A stretch of 64,000 bases of DNA. Origin: Cyclobacterium marinum DSM 745. GTDB taxonomy: Bacteria; Bacteroidota; Bacteroidia; Cytophagales; Cyclobacteriaceae. Made by a program: the position numbers and the translations under genes. The stretch's first letter is position 1; each line of letters starts with the position of its first letter. This document shows, piece by piece, positions 26,112-35,866 of this stretch. The DNA lies in contig NC_015914.1 of NCBI RefSeq assembly GCF_000222485.1, positions 5,996,001 through 6,060,000 on the forward strand, given 5' to 3'. Below the pieces are notes generated by a model. The model had not been told where the DNA came from. It was given only the letters and a program-made list of their open reading frames with translations, and did not search any database.

Positions 26112-27938
26112 ATGAAAAGATATATTAATAAACTGACACTATTTGTAGCCTTGTTGTTTGGATGCTTCTCCTGCAACGATGACTTACTGGACAGATCGCC
26201 CCTGGACAGTTATTCAGACCCAGTAGTTTGGTCGGATATCAATCTGGTGAAATACTACCTTAACGATCTATACAACAGCGTGGAATATGGATGGAACCAG
26301 CGAAGCCATGGTTACCAAACCGGCCTGTTTGTAGGGGAAACCACCATGACAAAAGGAGCACAGCTTACAGATTATGGACGAGGAACAATAAGCGCTGGGA
26401 ACCCGGGCATTGACAGGGGACATCTAACTTGGCAGCATTATGCCAATATTCATAAGCTTAATTTGTTTCTTAGTCAGATTGATGCCCTACCTGAAGCTTA
26501 TCCTGAATCTGAAAGGGCCAATATTCAGGCCGAAGTCGACATTCTAAAAGGTGAAGCTACATTTCTCAGGGCTGTATTTTACAGCGATATTTGTAGGTCC
26601 TATGGCGGGGTTCCTTTATTGGACACCCCTGCTGAATTAGGCGAAGACTTTTCCGGTTACTTGCGTAGTTCCTTTGAAGAAACCATAGCCTTTATTGTTA
26701 AGGACTGCGATACCGCAGCCGATTTACTGTTGCTCAAAAGTGAAATGGAAATGGGCAGAGCGACCAAGGAAACCGCAATGGCACTCAAGTCCAGAATGCT
26801 TTTATTTGCCGCTAGTGATTTAACGGCAGATGGAACTGCAGCAAATAAATATGTTGGTTATGAAAACCCAAACAGACAAGCACTATGGATTGCTGCCAGA
26901 GATGCTGCAAAAGATTTAATAGACTTGGGAACAGTTTCTTTAGAAGATTTTGGGGCTCCTGATCAGGAGGCTGCAGCTTATAATTATTTTGCTTTATTTA
27001 AAGCCAGAGATTTGTCTAGCCCTGAAGTTATTTGGGGAAAAATGCACAGAGCAGATGATGGTCCCAGGATCAATACCAACTTAAGAAATGGCCTAAACGG
27101 TTTATCTTGCCATGGAAACAATGCCCCTTATGGGAATTTTGTAGACAGCTACCAAATGGCTGATGGCACTGATTTCTTCGAGCACTTTAACTTCAATGCG
27201 AACGATGAATACATCAATGTGTCATCGGACTTTACAGATGAAAACCCATACAAGCATAGAGAGCCTAGATTCTATGGAAGTATCCTATATGACAGTGCAG
27301 TTTTCCAACCCAGGTTTGAAGATTTAGCACAAATTGACCCCCTTGGGATCTATGAAAGAAGAACAAGAACAGTAATTGAAAACGGTGTTGTCGTAAGCGA
27401 GCGATTCGGTTTGGATACCAGACAAGGTCCAATTTCTCCTTCCAATGGAAATTATACCGGATATGTGATGAAAAAATTCATGGATGATGAGATCATAGGC
27501 AGAGACATGGCCAACGAAAATATCTTTGTATGGATCCGTTATCCAGAAATTCTCTTGAATTATGCAGAAGCTTCACTGGAACTAGGAGATACAGAAACGG
27601 CTACAACCTATATCAACATGGTAAGAAATAGGGTAGCATTACCTGATTTTACCGGTGACATTATGGAAGCCTTAATGTATGAACGTAAGATAGAGTTCTT
27701 TTCTGAAAATGTAGGCTGGTATGATATCCGAAGGTGGAAACTGTTGGAAGAAAATTTTGCTCCTGACCTTTATGGGGTAGACATCAAAGAGGTCACAGAA
27801 GATGGGGTCATTACCACAACTTGGAGGAAAATATCTGCAGCACCTAAAAGGAACTTTTCGGAAAAACTCTATTGGGTACCCATAGAACAAGACGAACTAA
27901 ACAGAGCTCCGCAATTGTTACAAAATCCGGGTTATTGA
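26112..27938 (+). CDS. SusD/RagB-family nutrient-binding lipoprotein
   Basis: A 608-residue outer-membrane lipoprotein that caps the SusC channel and binds its ligand. The signal ends FGCFSC (Cys21), followed by DDLLDRSPLDSYS, the typical mature start. Helical TPR-type segments include GEATFLRAVFYSDI (about 150-163) and ILLNYAEASLELG (about 480-492). The C-terminus NRAPQLLQNPGY is family-typical. I use the ATG at 26112 rather than a TTG at 26094, since the ATG begins a proper signal peptide; it lies 18 bases after the susC stop. Its length is on the long side for SusD. Confidence 0.95.
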   Translation: MKRYINKLTLFVALLFGCFSCNDDLLDRSPLDSYSDPVVWSDINLVKYYLNDLYNSVEYGWNQRSHGYQTGLFVGETTMTKGAQLTDYGRGTISAGNPGIDRGHLTWQHYANIHKLNLFLSQIDALPEAYPESERANIQAEVDILKGEATFLRAVFYSDICRSYGGVPLLDTPAELGEDFSGYLRSSFEETIAFIVKDCDTAADLLLLKSEMEMGRATKETAMALKSRMLLFAASDLTADGTAANKYVGYENPNRQALWIAARDAAKDLIDLGTVSLEDFGAPDQEAAAYNYFALFKARDLSSPEVIWGKMHRADDGPRINTNLRNGLNGLSCHGNNAPYGNFVDSYQMADGTDFFEHFNFNANDEYINVSSDFTDENPYKHREPRFYGSILYDSAVFQPRFEDLAQIDPLGIYERRTRTVIENGVVVSERFGLDTRQGPISPSNGNYTGYVMKKFMDDEIIGRDMANENIFVWIRYPEILLNYAEASLELGDTETATTYINMVRNRVALPDFTGDIMEALMYERKIEFFSENVGWYDIRRWKLLEENFAPDLYGVDIKEVTEDGVITTTWRKISAAPKRNFSEKLYWVPIEQDELNRAPQLLQNPGY

Positions 27939-27995
27939 AGATTATGAATCATAATGCGATTACCTTGGCTTAAGCTAAAGGAAAATAAAAGTTTG

Positions 27996-28040
27996 GGGCG
28001 TAAAGAGGGAGCAAATAACTAATGCTTCATCTTTACGCCC
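27996..28040 (+). terminator. hairpin after susC-susD operon
   Basis: 10-bp arms GGGCGTAAAG (27996-28005) and CTTTACGCCC (28031-28040) close a 25-nt loop, 57 bases after the susD stop. The T tract behind it is broken (TATATTTGTATAA), so it is a moderate terminator. Confidence 0.6.
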
Positions 28041-28129
28041 TATATTTGTATAATAAATAAATTATTTTCCACGAATTTGACAAAGTGAATTTCAACAAAA
28101 ACTAATTACCATTAATTATATAAACCTGA

Positions 28130-28321
<192 letters not shown>

Positions 28322-28327
28322 TTCAAC

Positions 28328-29170
28328 TTATTTAAAGGTTCCCAGCTCCTCCACAGCATAACCTGTTGGATAAGTCTTTCGTTTGCGCCCTGTTCCTAAC
28401 AAGGGCCTATTTCTTTCCGGAAGCCATTTTAATAATTTACTACGAATGACCATTGTTTGCTGTACCGTTTTAATTAGCCAGTCAGCCGGTTTATTATACC
28501 CCATTGCTTTTCTAAGGGGAGCATCCATCAAACACAAAGCTACCGGCCTTCCCAAAGAAAATAACCAGCTAGGCAAATAGAATCCAAGCAAAAGGTCAAG
28601 TGTTTTGTTACCTACCAATGCATTTGCTTTATGAAACTTAAAGTGTTCTTGCTCATAGGCTAAATTAAAAGCCTCGAAATCTGTGAGATTCTTAGGCATG
28701 TCGGTTATGTGCATCCGCTCCCCCAACCTTAGGTAATTATTAAGAATGGCTTCTTTTTCTGCAGCAGAAAAAGGTCTCCACCCCCATTTATCCATCCAAC
28801 GTATTGGCTCAAAAATAAAAGTAGAAAGCACATACAGGTAATCTTTATTGGCTATTTTATACCTACCATGCATATTGTTTATACGCCCAATTGCCTTTGT
28901 CCCTCGGTCGCTATCCATGCCATTTTCAAGGATCTCATACAGGAGCAACTCAGTATCATCATACCTCTTTCGCGTATGTTTAATAAATTCACCTGTTGCA
29001 ACAAGTAAACGAGAAACAGAAGGAACTGCAAAAGTTCTAAACAAGGCAAATTCAAGCGCCTTCTCCATGTCCCAAGGAAAACAATGAAAAGTAAGGAGAA
29101 AACAAATTTTCTCGCAATGTTCAACGGGATCTAACGCTTTTATTTGGTGTGTAAAAGGTTTATTAGTCAT
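28328..29170 (-). CDS. DUF2236 (MpaB/latex-clearing-type oxygenase-like) protein
   Basis: A 280-residue all-helical protein of the DUF2236 family, which includes rubber oxygenase and MpaB and binds b-type haem. Visible family features are FRTFAVPSVSRLL with the acidic DSDRGTKAIGRINNMHGRY (about 85-105), YLYVLSTFIFEPIRWMD and GERMHITDMP. There is no signal peptide, so it is likely cytoplasmic. The substrate in this organism is unknown. It converges on the DUF5522-like gene with 6 bp between stops. Confidence 0.8.
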   Translation of the reverse strand: MTNKPFTHQIKALDPVEHCEKICFLLTFHCFPWDMEKALEFALFRTFAVPSVSRLLVATGEFIKHTRKRYDDTELLLYEILENGMDSDRGTKAIGRINNMHGRYKIANKDYLYVLSTFIFEPIRWMDKWGWRPFSAAEKEAILNNYLRLGERMHITDMPKNLTDFEAFNLAYEQEHFKFHKANALVGNKTLDLLLGFYLPSWLFSLGRPVALCLMDAPLRKAMGYNKPADWLIKTVQQTMVIRSKLLKWLPERNRPLLGTGRKRKTYPTGYAVEELGTFK

Positions 29171-29296
29171 CAGTTTTAAATGTACAATTATGGACTGATT
29201 TCTAAAAATAAATTATTCTAAATCTGCCATACACCAATGAATAAGAGCAAAGGATGAACCATTTCAACATTTACTCTTATTCAATATTAATCAACA

Positions 29297-29749
29297 CTAC
29301 CTAGAAAAAAACAAGCGGGTAATGTAAATCCCCTTCCCATCGTCTGCTCCTGCATTGCTCTCCACTCCACTTGCTACATATGTTAGTTTCCAGCCTTTTG
29401 CCAACATGGCATTAATTTTTGAAGCGATGACTGCATCATTTGATGCGATGTTCTGGAAGTTAATTCCGGTCATACTAAAAAAATTGAGTAATTTCGTTTC
29501 CTCCAATTCATCCACCTTAATATCTGACCTTTTAATTTCTTTCTGATTACTTTTTTTACCATCCGTTCTATCCGTGGTATATTCTTCATAATTATTATCA
29601 GTCTGGCTGTCAATAATACGGGACCTTCCAATTCCCATTGGCACAATAGATTCTACCACTGTAACGATTTTAAACTCTTGTTGAGCTTTAGCTTCCATAT
29701 AAATTAACCCTACCATTACCAATAGGGTGAACATGCTCTTTTTGATCAT
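29297..29749 (-). CDS. secreted hypothetical protein
   Basis: A 150-residue protein with a signal peptide ending EAKAQ (about residue 23). It has no domain I can name. The segment VVESIVPMGIGRSRIIDSQ followed by NYEEYTTDRTDGKKSNQ and then KLLNFFSMTGINFQNIASNDA recurs, as I recall, in short secreted proteins of related Bacteroidota, so it is a conserved but uncharacterised family. It stands alone, with 126 and 217 bases on its sides. Confidence 0.7.
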   Translation of the reverse strand: MIKKSMFTLLVMVGLIYMEAKAQQEFKIVTVVESIVPMGIGRSRIIDSQTDNNYEEYTTDRTDGKKSNQKEIKRSDIKVDELEETKLLNFFSMTGINFQNIASNDAVIASKINAMLAKGWKLTYVASGVESNAGADDGKGIYITRLFFSR

Positions 29750-29966
29750 TTTAAAATAGTTTAAATGTTAAATTTTGTGTAAATATTAAAACCTAGACGG
29801 AATTAGATTTAGTAATGTTGTTGTTTCTCCTAATAAAAACAAAGGATTCATTCATATAGAGGGATAGAATCAAAGAATCGTAATGTTTTGTAATAGAAAC
29901 CTCCTGACATTCCTTATTTGAAAAACATCTAAATTTTTATAATTTGACCTACTAAACTTCCTTTAA

Positions 29967-30827
29967 ATGTGTTTTTCTATCACTTCCCTCTTATTTATTC
30001 TTTTGCAGGTGAACCTTTCACATTTCCCGCTAAAAAAAGAATCCTATTCAATTATTGAAACCGAAACAGGGGATACGCTCTCTCTGACTTCTTTAGTGGA
30101 CAAACTAACTGATGCAGAGGTGATAATCTTTGGCGAAGAACATAATGACAGCGTTGGTCATGTGCTGCAATACGAATTGTACAAAGGCTTGCTAGAAAAG
30201 TACAGCTCCATCACCCTTAGCATGGAAATGTTTGAGAGGGATGTGCAGCTTGTAATGGATGAATACCTCGAAGGTTTGATAACAGAAAAGAAGCTTCTAG
30301 AGGAAGGCAAAGTTTGGAGCAACTACTCAGCTTATGCTCCATTGGTAAATTTGGCCAAAGAAAAGAAACAGCAGGTAATTGCAGCCAATGTTCCCGGCCG
30401 GTATGCAAACATGGTAAGTAGAAAAGGACTGGCCTCTTTAAACCAACTCCAGCGAAAGGCCCGCCACTTGTTTGCAAAAATTAAAACTCCTGAACCTGAA
30501 GACCCTTACCTGCTCAAGTTTAATAAGGCCATGGGGGCTCACGCACATAGAATGGGACAATCGGTTTTTCATGCTCAATTACTCCGGGATGCTACCATGG
30601 CGGAAAGCATCTTCAAAAATTGGCGGAAAGATAAAAAAACAAAAATACTACACCTCACTGGTAGATTCCATAGTGATGAGAGATTAGGAACCGTTGCTGA
30701 GTTAAAAAGAATGAAACCGAGATTAAGGGTAAAAACAATTTCATGCTTTGTTAATGATGAAAAAGTACCCAAAGAAATGGAGCTTGCTGATTTTATCATC
30801 CTCACGAAACAACTAAATCCGAAATAA
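29967..30827 (+). CDS. ChaN-like (haem-binding) protein
   Basis: A 286-residue exported protein with an N-terminal hydrophobic signal segment. The core FGEEHNDSVGHVLQYELYKGL (about 54-74) and LSMEMFERDVQ match the ChaN family. Members bind haem between two subunits and are associated with iron uptake at the cell surface. LTGRFHSDERLGTVAELKR near the C-terminus is also family-typical. There is no clear lipobox, so it may be periplasmic or anchored by an uncleaved helix. No iron-uptake gene is adjacent. Confidence 0.8.
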   Translation: MCFSITSLLFILLQVNLSHFPLKKESYSIIETETGDTLSLTSLVDKLTDAEVIIFGEEHNDSVGHVLQYELYKGLLEKYSSITLSMEMFERDVQLVMDEYLEGLITEKKLLEEGKVWSNYSAYAPLVNLAKEKKQQVIAANVPGRYANMVSRKGLASLNQLQRKARHLFAKIKTPEPEDPYLLKFNKAMGAHAHRMGQSVFHAQLLRDATMAESIFKNWRKDKKTKILHLTGRFHSDERLGTVAELKRMKPRLRVKTISCFVNDEKVPKEMELADFIILTKQLNPK

Positions 30828-30986
30828 AACCAAAGATTGATTTCTGGGAAAAGCAAATGAATTAAAACCATTGGTCATAAAATAGATCAAGTGTCGGGTA
30901 AATGTCGGGTTAAATTCACCGCAGATACAGGCTGATTTAATATTTTTTAGCAGATCTTGCAAAGGAAACCAAACGAAGAATATCTC

Positions 30987-31769
30987 ATGCAACAACCGGA
31001 ATTAGGAAGGAAAATCCTTGAATTAAGAAAAGCGAATGGACTAACTCAGGAAGATTTGGTTGCCCGTTGCAATATCAATGTGCGCACAATCCAACGCATC
31101 GAAGCAGGTGAAGTAACACCTAGGTCACACACTATTCGATCCATCTTTGCAGCGTTGGACATAGACTTCGATCAAATACAAACAAGTGCTCCTCCTCTCC
31201 CCTCTAAGAATGCAGCACAATGGTTTCTCTTTGCATTCCTTGGTGGATTGATCTATTTCATATTGGCCTTTTGGGAAGCTTTTATGGACTATCAGTTAAG
31301 CACTTCTCAGGTAATAAATCTTTCACCATGGAAGTACACGATGCTTAAATTAAGCATAATGGTATTCTATTCACTATTTATGCTTGGATTTTATCAAATG
31401 GGGCTTATTTGGAAAAACAGTTGGATTAAACCGGCTTCCTTACTTGCCATAGCAGCAATTGTGGTTTGCATTGCAGTTGACCTCTACATGTTTTACAACA
31501 TTGATACAGATCCATTGCCGCTAATGGCAACAAAAGCCATAACCTTCGGAAGTATTTACACGATTTTTGGATTTGGACTTTTTAAGTACAAAAACGAATT
31601 TGGCAACTTGGCAATTGGTGCAGGGATTGCTGCCACTTTCACGGGCTTGTTATTTATTTCGGTAGTTTTGGCGTTGGTCGGTTTGGTAACCCTCGCAATT
31701 AGTGAAATTCTCCTGCTAATTGTATTATACAGTGCCTTTGACAAGATAAAAAATCAACAAGCACAGTGA
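30987..31769 (+). CDS. Xre-type HTH regulator fused to membrane domain
   Basis: A 260-residue protein with an Xre helix-turn-helix at residues 6-62 (LGRKILELRKANGLTQEDL then NVRTIQRIEAGEVTP) and then five or six transmembrane helices from about residue 75 to the end. Such membrane-tethered Xre proteins are common in Bacteroidota and probably sense a membrane-related signal. I chose the ATG at 30987 over a TTG at 30957, because it directly precedes the HTH and has a purine-rich GAAGAA upstream. The target genes are unknown. Confidence 0.85.
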   Translation: MQQPELGRKILELRKANGLTQEDLVARCNINVRTIQRIEAGEVTPRSHTIRSIFAALDIDFDQIQTSAPPLPSKNAAQWFLFAFLGGLIYFILAFWEAFMDYQLSTSQVINLSPWKYTMLKLSIMVFYSLFMLGFYQMGLIWKNSWIKPASLLAIAAIVVCIAVDLYMFYNIDTDPLPLMATKAITFGSIYTIFGFGLFKYKNEFGNLAIGAGIAATFTGLLFISVVLALVGLVTLAISEILLLIVLYSAFDKIKNQQAQ

Positions 31770-31917
31770 TACAATCTCACTCAAAAACGATCAAATACCA
31801 TTACCAATAATCGCTAATCCGATAAAAGCAGATAAAAAGTAAAGCCATTCATTCATAAAGTACCGAAACCGTACAAACGGCTTAAAACAAACTTAAGCTT
31901 TGGCTTTCTAAAAAAAC

Positions 31918-31945
31918 AAGTGTGACAGCGCCAACTGTCACACTT
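31918..31945. terminator. bidirectional terminator
   Basis: Perfect 11-bp arms AAGTGTGACAG (31918-31928) and CTGTCACACTT (31935-31945) enclose a 6-nt loop, with A runs before and T runs after. It lies between the convergent Xre-type and GDPD genes and serves both. Confidence 0.85.
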
Positions 31946-31964
31946 TTAAATTTCTATGGCTATT

Positions 31965-32792
31965 TTACTTCAACTTTGTCCAGAAGCTTGGCACATCAGT
32001 CTGCACCATGGTAGCACCTTTATTAAGCCATTCTCGGGCCCATTCTTGGTCAGGATTGGTTAGCATTTCCCTGTCCACATCTCCAAGAGCATTAATCCAA
32101 AGCCTTACACCATACTTCTTAGCTTTTGCCACTGTTTTAGGGGTATAAAAACTTGGGTCAATATGCACAGCCCTAGGGTTAAATTTCTTAACCGCTTTTT
32201 TTATCTCTTTTGTTTTGTAGGTTCTTGGCATTATAAAAGCATCCGGAAGCTTTGTTTGAAATGCCGCCAATACATCCCAGTCTGAATCGAAAAATAACAA
32301 TTCATCAACAACATCCATGGCTTTAACCACCTCCAACACCTCTTCAACTTTATCCGTTTTCATATCCATATCCACCATGATTCGTCCTTTGGTAACTTTT
32401 AGTGCTTCTTCTAGGGTTGGGATTTTCTCAAGGGTAGCTTCTCCTTTATGAAGTAAATTTAACGTTTGTAAGTAGCTATAATCCAAAGTTTCAATATCTC
32501 CGGTACCGGTTGTTGTTCTATCTACTGTTTGATCATGCATCAAAACTACTACACCATCAGCAGTCACTCTAATGTCAAGCTCAATAATATCTACTCCCAT
32601 ACGGATAGCTTCTTCTATGGCAACAATACTATTTTCAGGGAAATTTTGATTGGCCGCCCGGTGAGCAATTACCATCAATTCTTCAGTTTTAAGAAACTTT
32701 TCCTTGATTTCATCGACTTGCGCCTGACCAAATTGGACAAACAGAAAAAGGAAAAATAATGGTGCTAAAATTCTTTTTGTTATTAAATGCAT
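31965..32792 (-). CDS. secreted glycerophosphodiester phosphodiesterase
   Basis: A 275-residue periplasmic enzyme that hydrolyses glycerophosphodiesters to glycerol-3-phosphate and an alcohol. The signal peptide ends at FGQAQ. The GDPD catalytic motifs are clear: IAHRAANQNFPENS (His and Arg), DIIELDIRVTADGVVVLMHD (Glu and Asp metal ligands, catalytic His) and the TIM-barrel end LWINALGD. I chose the ATG at 32792 because the earlier start at 32822 adds ten residues before the signal peptide. It is the first complete gene beside the IS4 element, so its promoter must lie in the 131 bp before the insertion or inside it. Confidence 0.93.
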   Translation of the reverse strand: MHLITKRILAPLFFLFLFVQFGQAQVDEIKEKFLKTEELMVIAHRAANQNFPENSIVAIEEAIRMGVDIIELDIRVTADGVVVLMHDQTVDRTTTGTGDIETLDYSYLQTLNLLHKGEATLEKIPTLEEALKVTKGRIMVDMDMKTDKVEEVLEVVKAMDVVDELLFFDSDWDVLAAFQTKLPDAFIMPRTYKTKEIKKAVKKFNPRAVHIDPSFYTPKTVAKAKKYGVRLWINALGDVDREMLTNPDQEWAREWLNKGATMVQTDVPSFWTKLK

Positions 32793-32913
32793 TTGCTGTA
32801 TAATTCTTGTGTAAAGTATCACTAAGCTATACTTTCAAAAGTTGAAGAAGGCCATTAAGATTATAGAAATTACCCCCTGTGCTTTGTTAAATTTAAATCA
32901 ACTGAATGTTAAA

Positions 32914-32923
32914 CCCGAAATAT
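32914..32923. repeat. left target-site duplication of IS4 element
   Basis: CCCGAAATAT lies directly outside the left terminal repeat and is repeated at 34317-34326, directly outside the right one. Confidence 0.92.
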
Positions 32924-34316
32924 CAATGTCGTTTAGTTAAGGTTTATAAGTTATAAAATTACTGGGTCTGGCAGTATACCTTTTTATTCTAGGAACTGAC
33001 CTGTTGGGCCGTACTATTTCAAGTTGAAGCAACAGTTTGAAAGCATAATCAGATATTTTTCCAATGATTTTGTCCATTCCTTGTTTGAGTTGATCAATTA
33101 TAGATTTGGTTTTACGATACGCTTGGGTTCTGTTGATCTGATAAGTGTTTTTCCGTTTTTTATTACAGTAGTCAATCCCTTTTTTGGTAAGTGTTTTACT
33201 GAGGATGTTGCTCAAGTTGGCCCTGAGAATGATTCTATTAAAATCCTGGAGAACGGCCCTGGCCGTCTTTCCGCTCAGGTTTTCAAGTTCCGCCCTGGTT
33301 TTGAGTAGCTTGAAAGACTCTTCAACAGGCCATCTTTTCCTGTATAGCTCACGTATTTCCTTGACAGGGCACTTCCTATGGTCAACTAGGTTGGTTATCA
33401 ATATATGGTCTTCTCCTGATGCAATCGGTACCCGTACGAGCCTTAATTTGAGTGCCTCAGTAGGAATATTCCTTTCCCTACACCTGTTTAAGGCCTCTTT
33501 GGAAGGGGACACCTCTATGATCTGCTGTTTTTGGGTAGATGCTAAAAATGCTTTTGCATGTTTCCATCTGTTTGCCTTTACCCTGATGACAAAGGATTTC
33601 TGTTGCTGAACCAATGTGGACATGAGCCAAAAGGCCGCATAAGCCCTATCCATTATAAGCAGGTCGCCCTGCCCTAGACAGGGAAGATGACTTTCACACA
33701 GAGCAAGTTCACTTGTCCTGTAATGTTTGATCTTGGCATCTATACTGATTTGGTTGAGTACATCGTAGGCTTGGGAAACACGGGCTAACACTACTTTTCT
33801 CCCGTTTTCAGTCCGGGTTTCGAAATGGCCAAAACCTTTTGCCAATTCTTTGCTGTAAGGAAGCTGCAAAGTACTGCCGTCGATACCTATAAGCCGAAAA
33901 CCTTTCCATTTACGAATATGGCTGGCTTTTTTATAATAAAAAGAACATTGTTGTTCATTGAGCCATGTAAACACCTTGGGGTTTAGTTTGGATCGTTGCT
34001 GACTGAATGCTCCTTTGGAATAGCTGACCGATTTGTCGGAAAAAAAATTATCAAGTTCTTGCTGAACACTCGATTTACCCAGGCCCAACATGAAGTAGAT
34101 AAGATCTGTAAAACCCAAACACCGCTGACGAACAAACGCTGTGTTAGTCGTACGGAACCTATCGCGTGTTAATCCATTTTCTATATTGTTTTTTAATAGT
34201 TTTAAAAAGTCCTTCGAAAAGGAAAAGGACTTGATTGTTGTTAGATTATTTTCAAAAAAACTACGCTCCCTTTTCTTTCCTAAAAATAATAAAATTTCCT
34301 TAACTAAACGACATTG
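32924..34316. mobile_element. complete IS4-family insertion sequence, 1393 bp
   Basis: The element is bounded by perfect 19-bp inverted repeats: CAATGTCGTTTAGTTAAGG at 32924-32942 and its complement at 34298-34316. It carries one DDE transposase gene covering nearly its whole length. Identical 10-bp host duplications flank it, in the range typical for IS4. Matching duplications and perfect ends indicate a recent insertion. It sits in non-coding DNA between the GDPD and LRR lipoprotein genes and does not visibly break a gene. Confidence 0.95.
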
Positions 34317-34373
34317 CCCGAAATATGCAATAGACAATCTGTTATCTGCTGAAATCGCTTTAAAATCGGCCAC
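32937..34373 (-). CDS. IS4-family DDE transposase
   Basis: A transposase with the IS4 catalytic triad: GIDGSTLQLP (first Asp), LLIMDRAYAAFWL (second Asp) and YRKRWPVEESFKLLK, which fits the YREK spacing exactly (third acidic residue). The stop codon lies inside the left terminal repeat. The frame can be read from an ATG at 34373, but that codon and the first 19 codons are host DNA outside the element. Within the element the frame has no ATG before FMLGLG, about 90 codons in. The native start is therefore a non-ATG codon near the right repeat, or the host supplies the start here. Confidence 0.9.
   Translation of the reverse strand: MADFKAISADNRLSIAYFGQCRLVKEILLFLGKKRERSFFENNLTTIKSFSFSKDFLKLLKNNIENGLTRDRFRTTNTAFVRQRCLGFTDLIYFMLGLGKSSVQQELDNFFSDKSVSYSKGAFSQQRSKLNPKVFTWLNEQQCSFYYKKASHIRKWKGFRLIGIDGSTLQLPYSKELAKGFGHFETRTENGRKVVLARVSQAYDVLNQISIDAKIKHYRTSELALCESHLPCLGQGDLLIMDRAYAAFWLMSTLVQQQKSFVIRVKANRWKHAKAFLASTQKQQIIEVSPSKEALNRCRERNIPTEALKLRLVRVPIASGEDHILITNLVDHRKCPVKEIRELYRKRWPVEESFKLLKTRAELENLSGKTARAVLQDFNRIILRANLSNILSKTLTKKGIDYCNKKRKNTYQINRTQAYRKTKSIIDQLKQGMDKIIGKISDYAFKLLLQLEIVRPNRSVPRIKRYTARPSNFITYKP
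34317..34326. repeat. right target-site duplication of IS4 element
   Basis: CCCGAAATAT directly follows the right terminal repeat and equals 32914-32923. Confidence 0.92.
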
Positions 34374-34553
34374 TTCGTTGCTGCTTTCAATTTCACCATA
34401 GCGGTGCTAAACTAAAATCTCCAAACAACCTGATTTTCTTGCGATTACAACATTTCCTATAAACACGGGACCGGCTTCACCCCTGACTATTGTCTGGGTG
34501 GAGAAACCCTATTACATAATCCGTGTAAAAATAAGAAGAGTAGCTTCCGATTT

Positions 34554-35291
34554 TTAGGGAATCCAAACGCAGTTATTGTTCTCAAAATCGGCTAGCGTAG
34601 GGTTAAAAGCATTCAATTGCGCAACATAGGTATCAGTCTTATCTTTCTTTTCAATATAATTTACCAAGGCACAAAAATCAATGAGTGAGTCGTTAGAATA
34701 AATCCTTATATCCCTAGATTTATTTAAGTTCTCTAAGCCTTTTAAGCTTGCTAGGTTGATATTATTTGTTATCAGTATTTGTTGGGCTTCCTGCAATTGC
34801 TCCAAACCATGGAGGTTGGATAAAGACCTGTTATCAAATAATACAAACTGCTCTTTTAAGGAAGTCAATGCTTTTAAACCGGCCAAGGAACTCAATTGAT
34901 CATTGTCTTTGATGGAAAGAATTTTTGTAACCGAACTCAAGTTATCCAATCCAGTCAATTCCTTCAACTCGAGGTTACTTTCTATTTCAAGAAAACCCAC
35001 CTCCTCAATATTCTCTAATCCTTTTAAAGATTGGAGACCATCATTGTAACGGATAATTAGTCCGGAAACTTGTTGGAGATTCTTCAGCAATGATAAATCT
35101 TCCACATTACTGGTATAATGGATGGCCAAAACACCATTTATCGTAGAATATCCTTTTTCAGCAATATTTTTAAGGTCAGAGAGGGACCTGACTTCCAGAT
35201 CACCATCATATACAACCGGCTGAGAAGGCTCTTCTTCATCAGAGCAGGAAAGAAAAAAGAATAAAGATGTTAGCAGAAATATATGCCTCAT
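34554..35291 (-). CDS. leucine-rich-repeat lipoprotein
   Basis: A 245-residue surface or periplasmic lipoprotein. The signal ends FLSC (Cys16), followed by an acidic DEEEP linker typical of surface export in Bacteroidota. From about 30 to 205 it is built of irregular leucine-rich repeats of about 24 residues (LKGLENIEEVGFLEIESN, LTGLDNLSSVTKILSIKDN and so on), like receptor-L domains. The C-terminus holds a short Cys-containing helix and NNNCVWIP. The partner is unknown. No neighbour gives context. Confidence 0.85.
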   Translation of the reverse strand: MRHIFLLTSLFFFLSCSDEEEPSQPVVYDGDLEVRSLSDLKNIAEKGYSTINGVLAIHYTSNVEDLSLLKNLQQVSGLIIRYNDGLQSLKGLENIEEVGFLEIESNLELKELTGLDNLSSVTKILSIKDNDQLSSLAGLKALTSLKEQFVLFDNRSLSNLHGLEQLQEAQQILITNNINLASLKGLENLNKSRDIRIYSNDSLIDFCALVNYIEKKDKTDTYVAQLNAFNPTLADFENNNCVWIP

Positions 35292-35403
35292 AATATGGAG
35301 TCTTAGGTGACAAATTAAAAGATTTTATGCCTTAAGACAAAAATGCTAGTTAAATCCAGCCAAGATTCGCTCATCTATACCTTATCAATTCCACCGCTTT
35401 AGC

Positions 35404-35769
35404 CTAACTTTCTCGCAAAATTTTTTCCATCTTTTTTCCTTTAGCCAATTCATCTACAAGCTTATCCAACCACCTTACTTGCTGGGTCAAAGGGTTTGTG
35501 ATCTCCTCCACACGATAGCCACAAATCACTCCTTTAATCTTGCCAGCATTGGGATTTAGTTTGGCTTTCTGAAAAAAATGATCAAAAGTAGCTTGGTTTG
35601 TAATAAGCTCTTGAAGTTCCTTCTCATTAAATCCTGTTAACCATTCAATTACCTGATGTAATTCTTTTTTTGTTCTTCCCTTCCTCTCTATTTTTGTAAC
35701 ATAGTGTGGATAGACTGAGGCGAATGTCATTGTAGCAAACCGCTCATCGTGGTGACTTGTGTCTTTCAT
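35404..35769 (-). CDS. DUF2200 family protein
   Basis: A 121-residue soluble protein. FATMTFASVYPHYVTKIERKGRTK near the start, followed by VIEWLTGF and later IKGVICGYRVEEI, are characteristic of DUF2200, a small family of unknown function found across Bacteroidota and Firmicutes. The length is normal. It is followed on the minus strand by the LRR lipoprotein gene and preceded by the YdeI-like gene, with no sign of coupling. Confidence 0.85.
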   Translation of the reverse strand: MKDTSHHDERFATMTFASVYPHYVTKIERKGRTKKELHQVIEWLTGFNEKELQELITNQATFDHFFQKAKLNPNAGKIKGVICGYRVEEITNPLTQQVRWLDKLVDELAKGKKMEKILRES

Positions 35770-35866
35770 AGAATTTTGGGATTTATGGTTTTGTGAAAGA
35801 TATTCCTGCTTTTAAATTTTTCAAGATGATATACCATTGGCAAAGCTTCAAAACGAAATTGAATAG

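Noticed and set aside
22941..27938. Polysaccharide utilisation locus
   Set aside because: Only the SusC/SusD pair is present; no glycoside hydrolase, lyase, sulfatase or regulator lies next to it, so no glycan target can be claimed.
30987..31769. Xre-type gene as part of a toxin-antitoxin pair
   Set aside because: It carries five or six membrane helices after the HTH and has no toxin-sized neighbour.
32529..32543. TTGATCATGCATCAA, an Fnr-like palindrome
   Set aside because: It lies inside the GDPD coding region with wrong half-site spacing (N5) and no promoter nearby.
34327..34553. Gene interrupted by the IS4 element
   Set aside because: No continuous reading frame joins the two flanks after removing the element and one target copy; the site appears non-coding.
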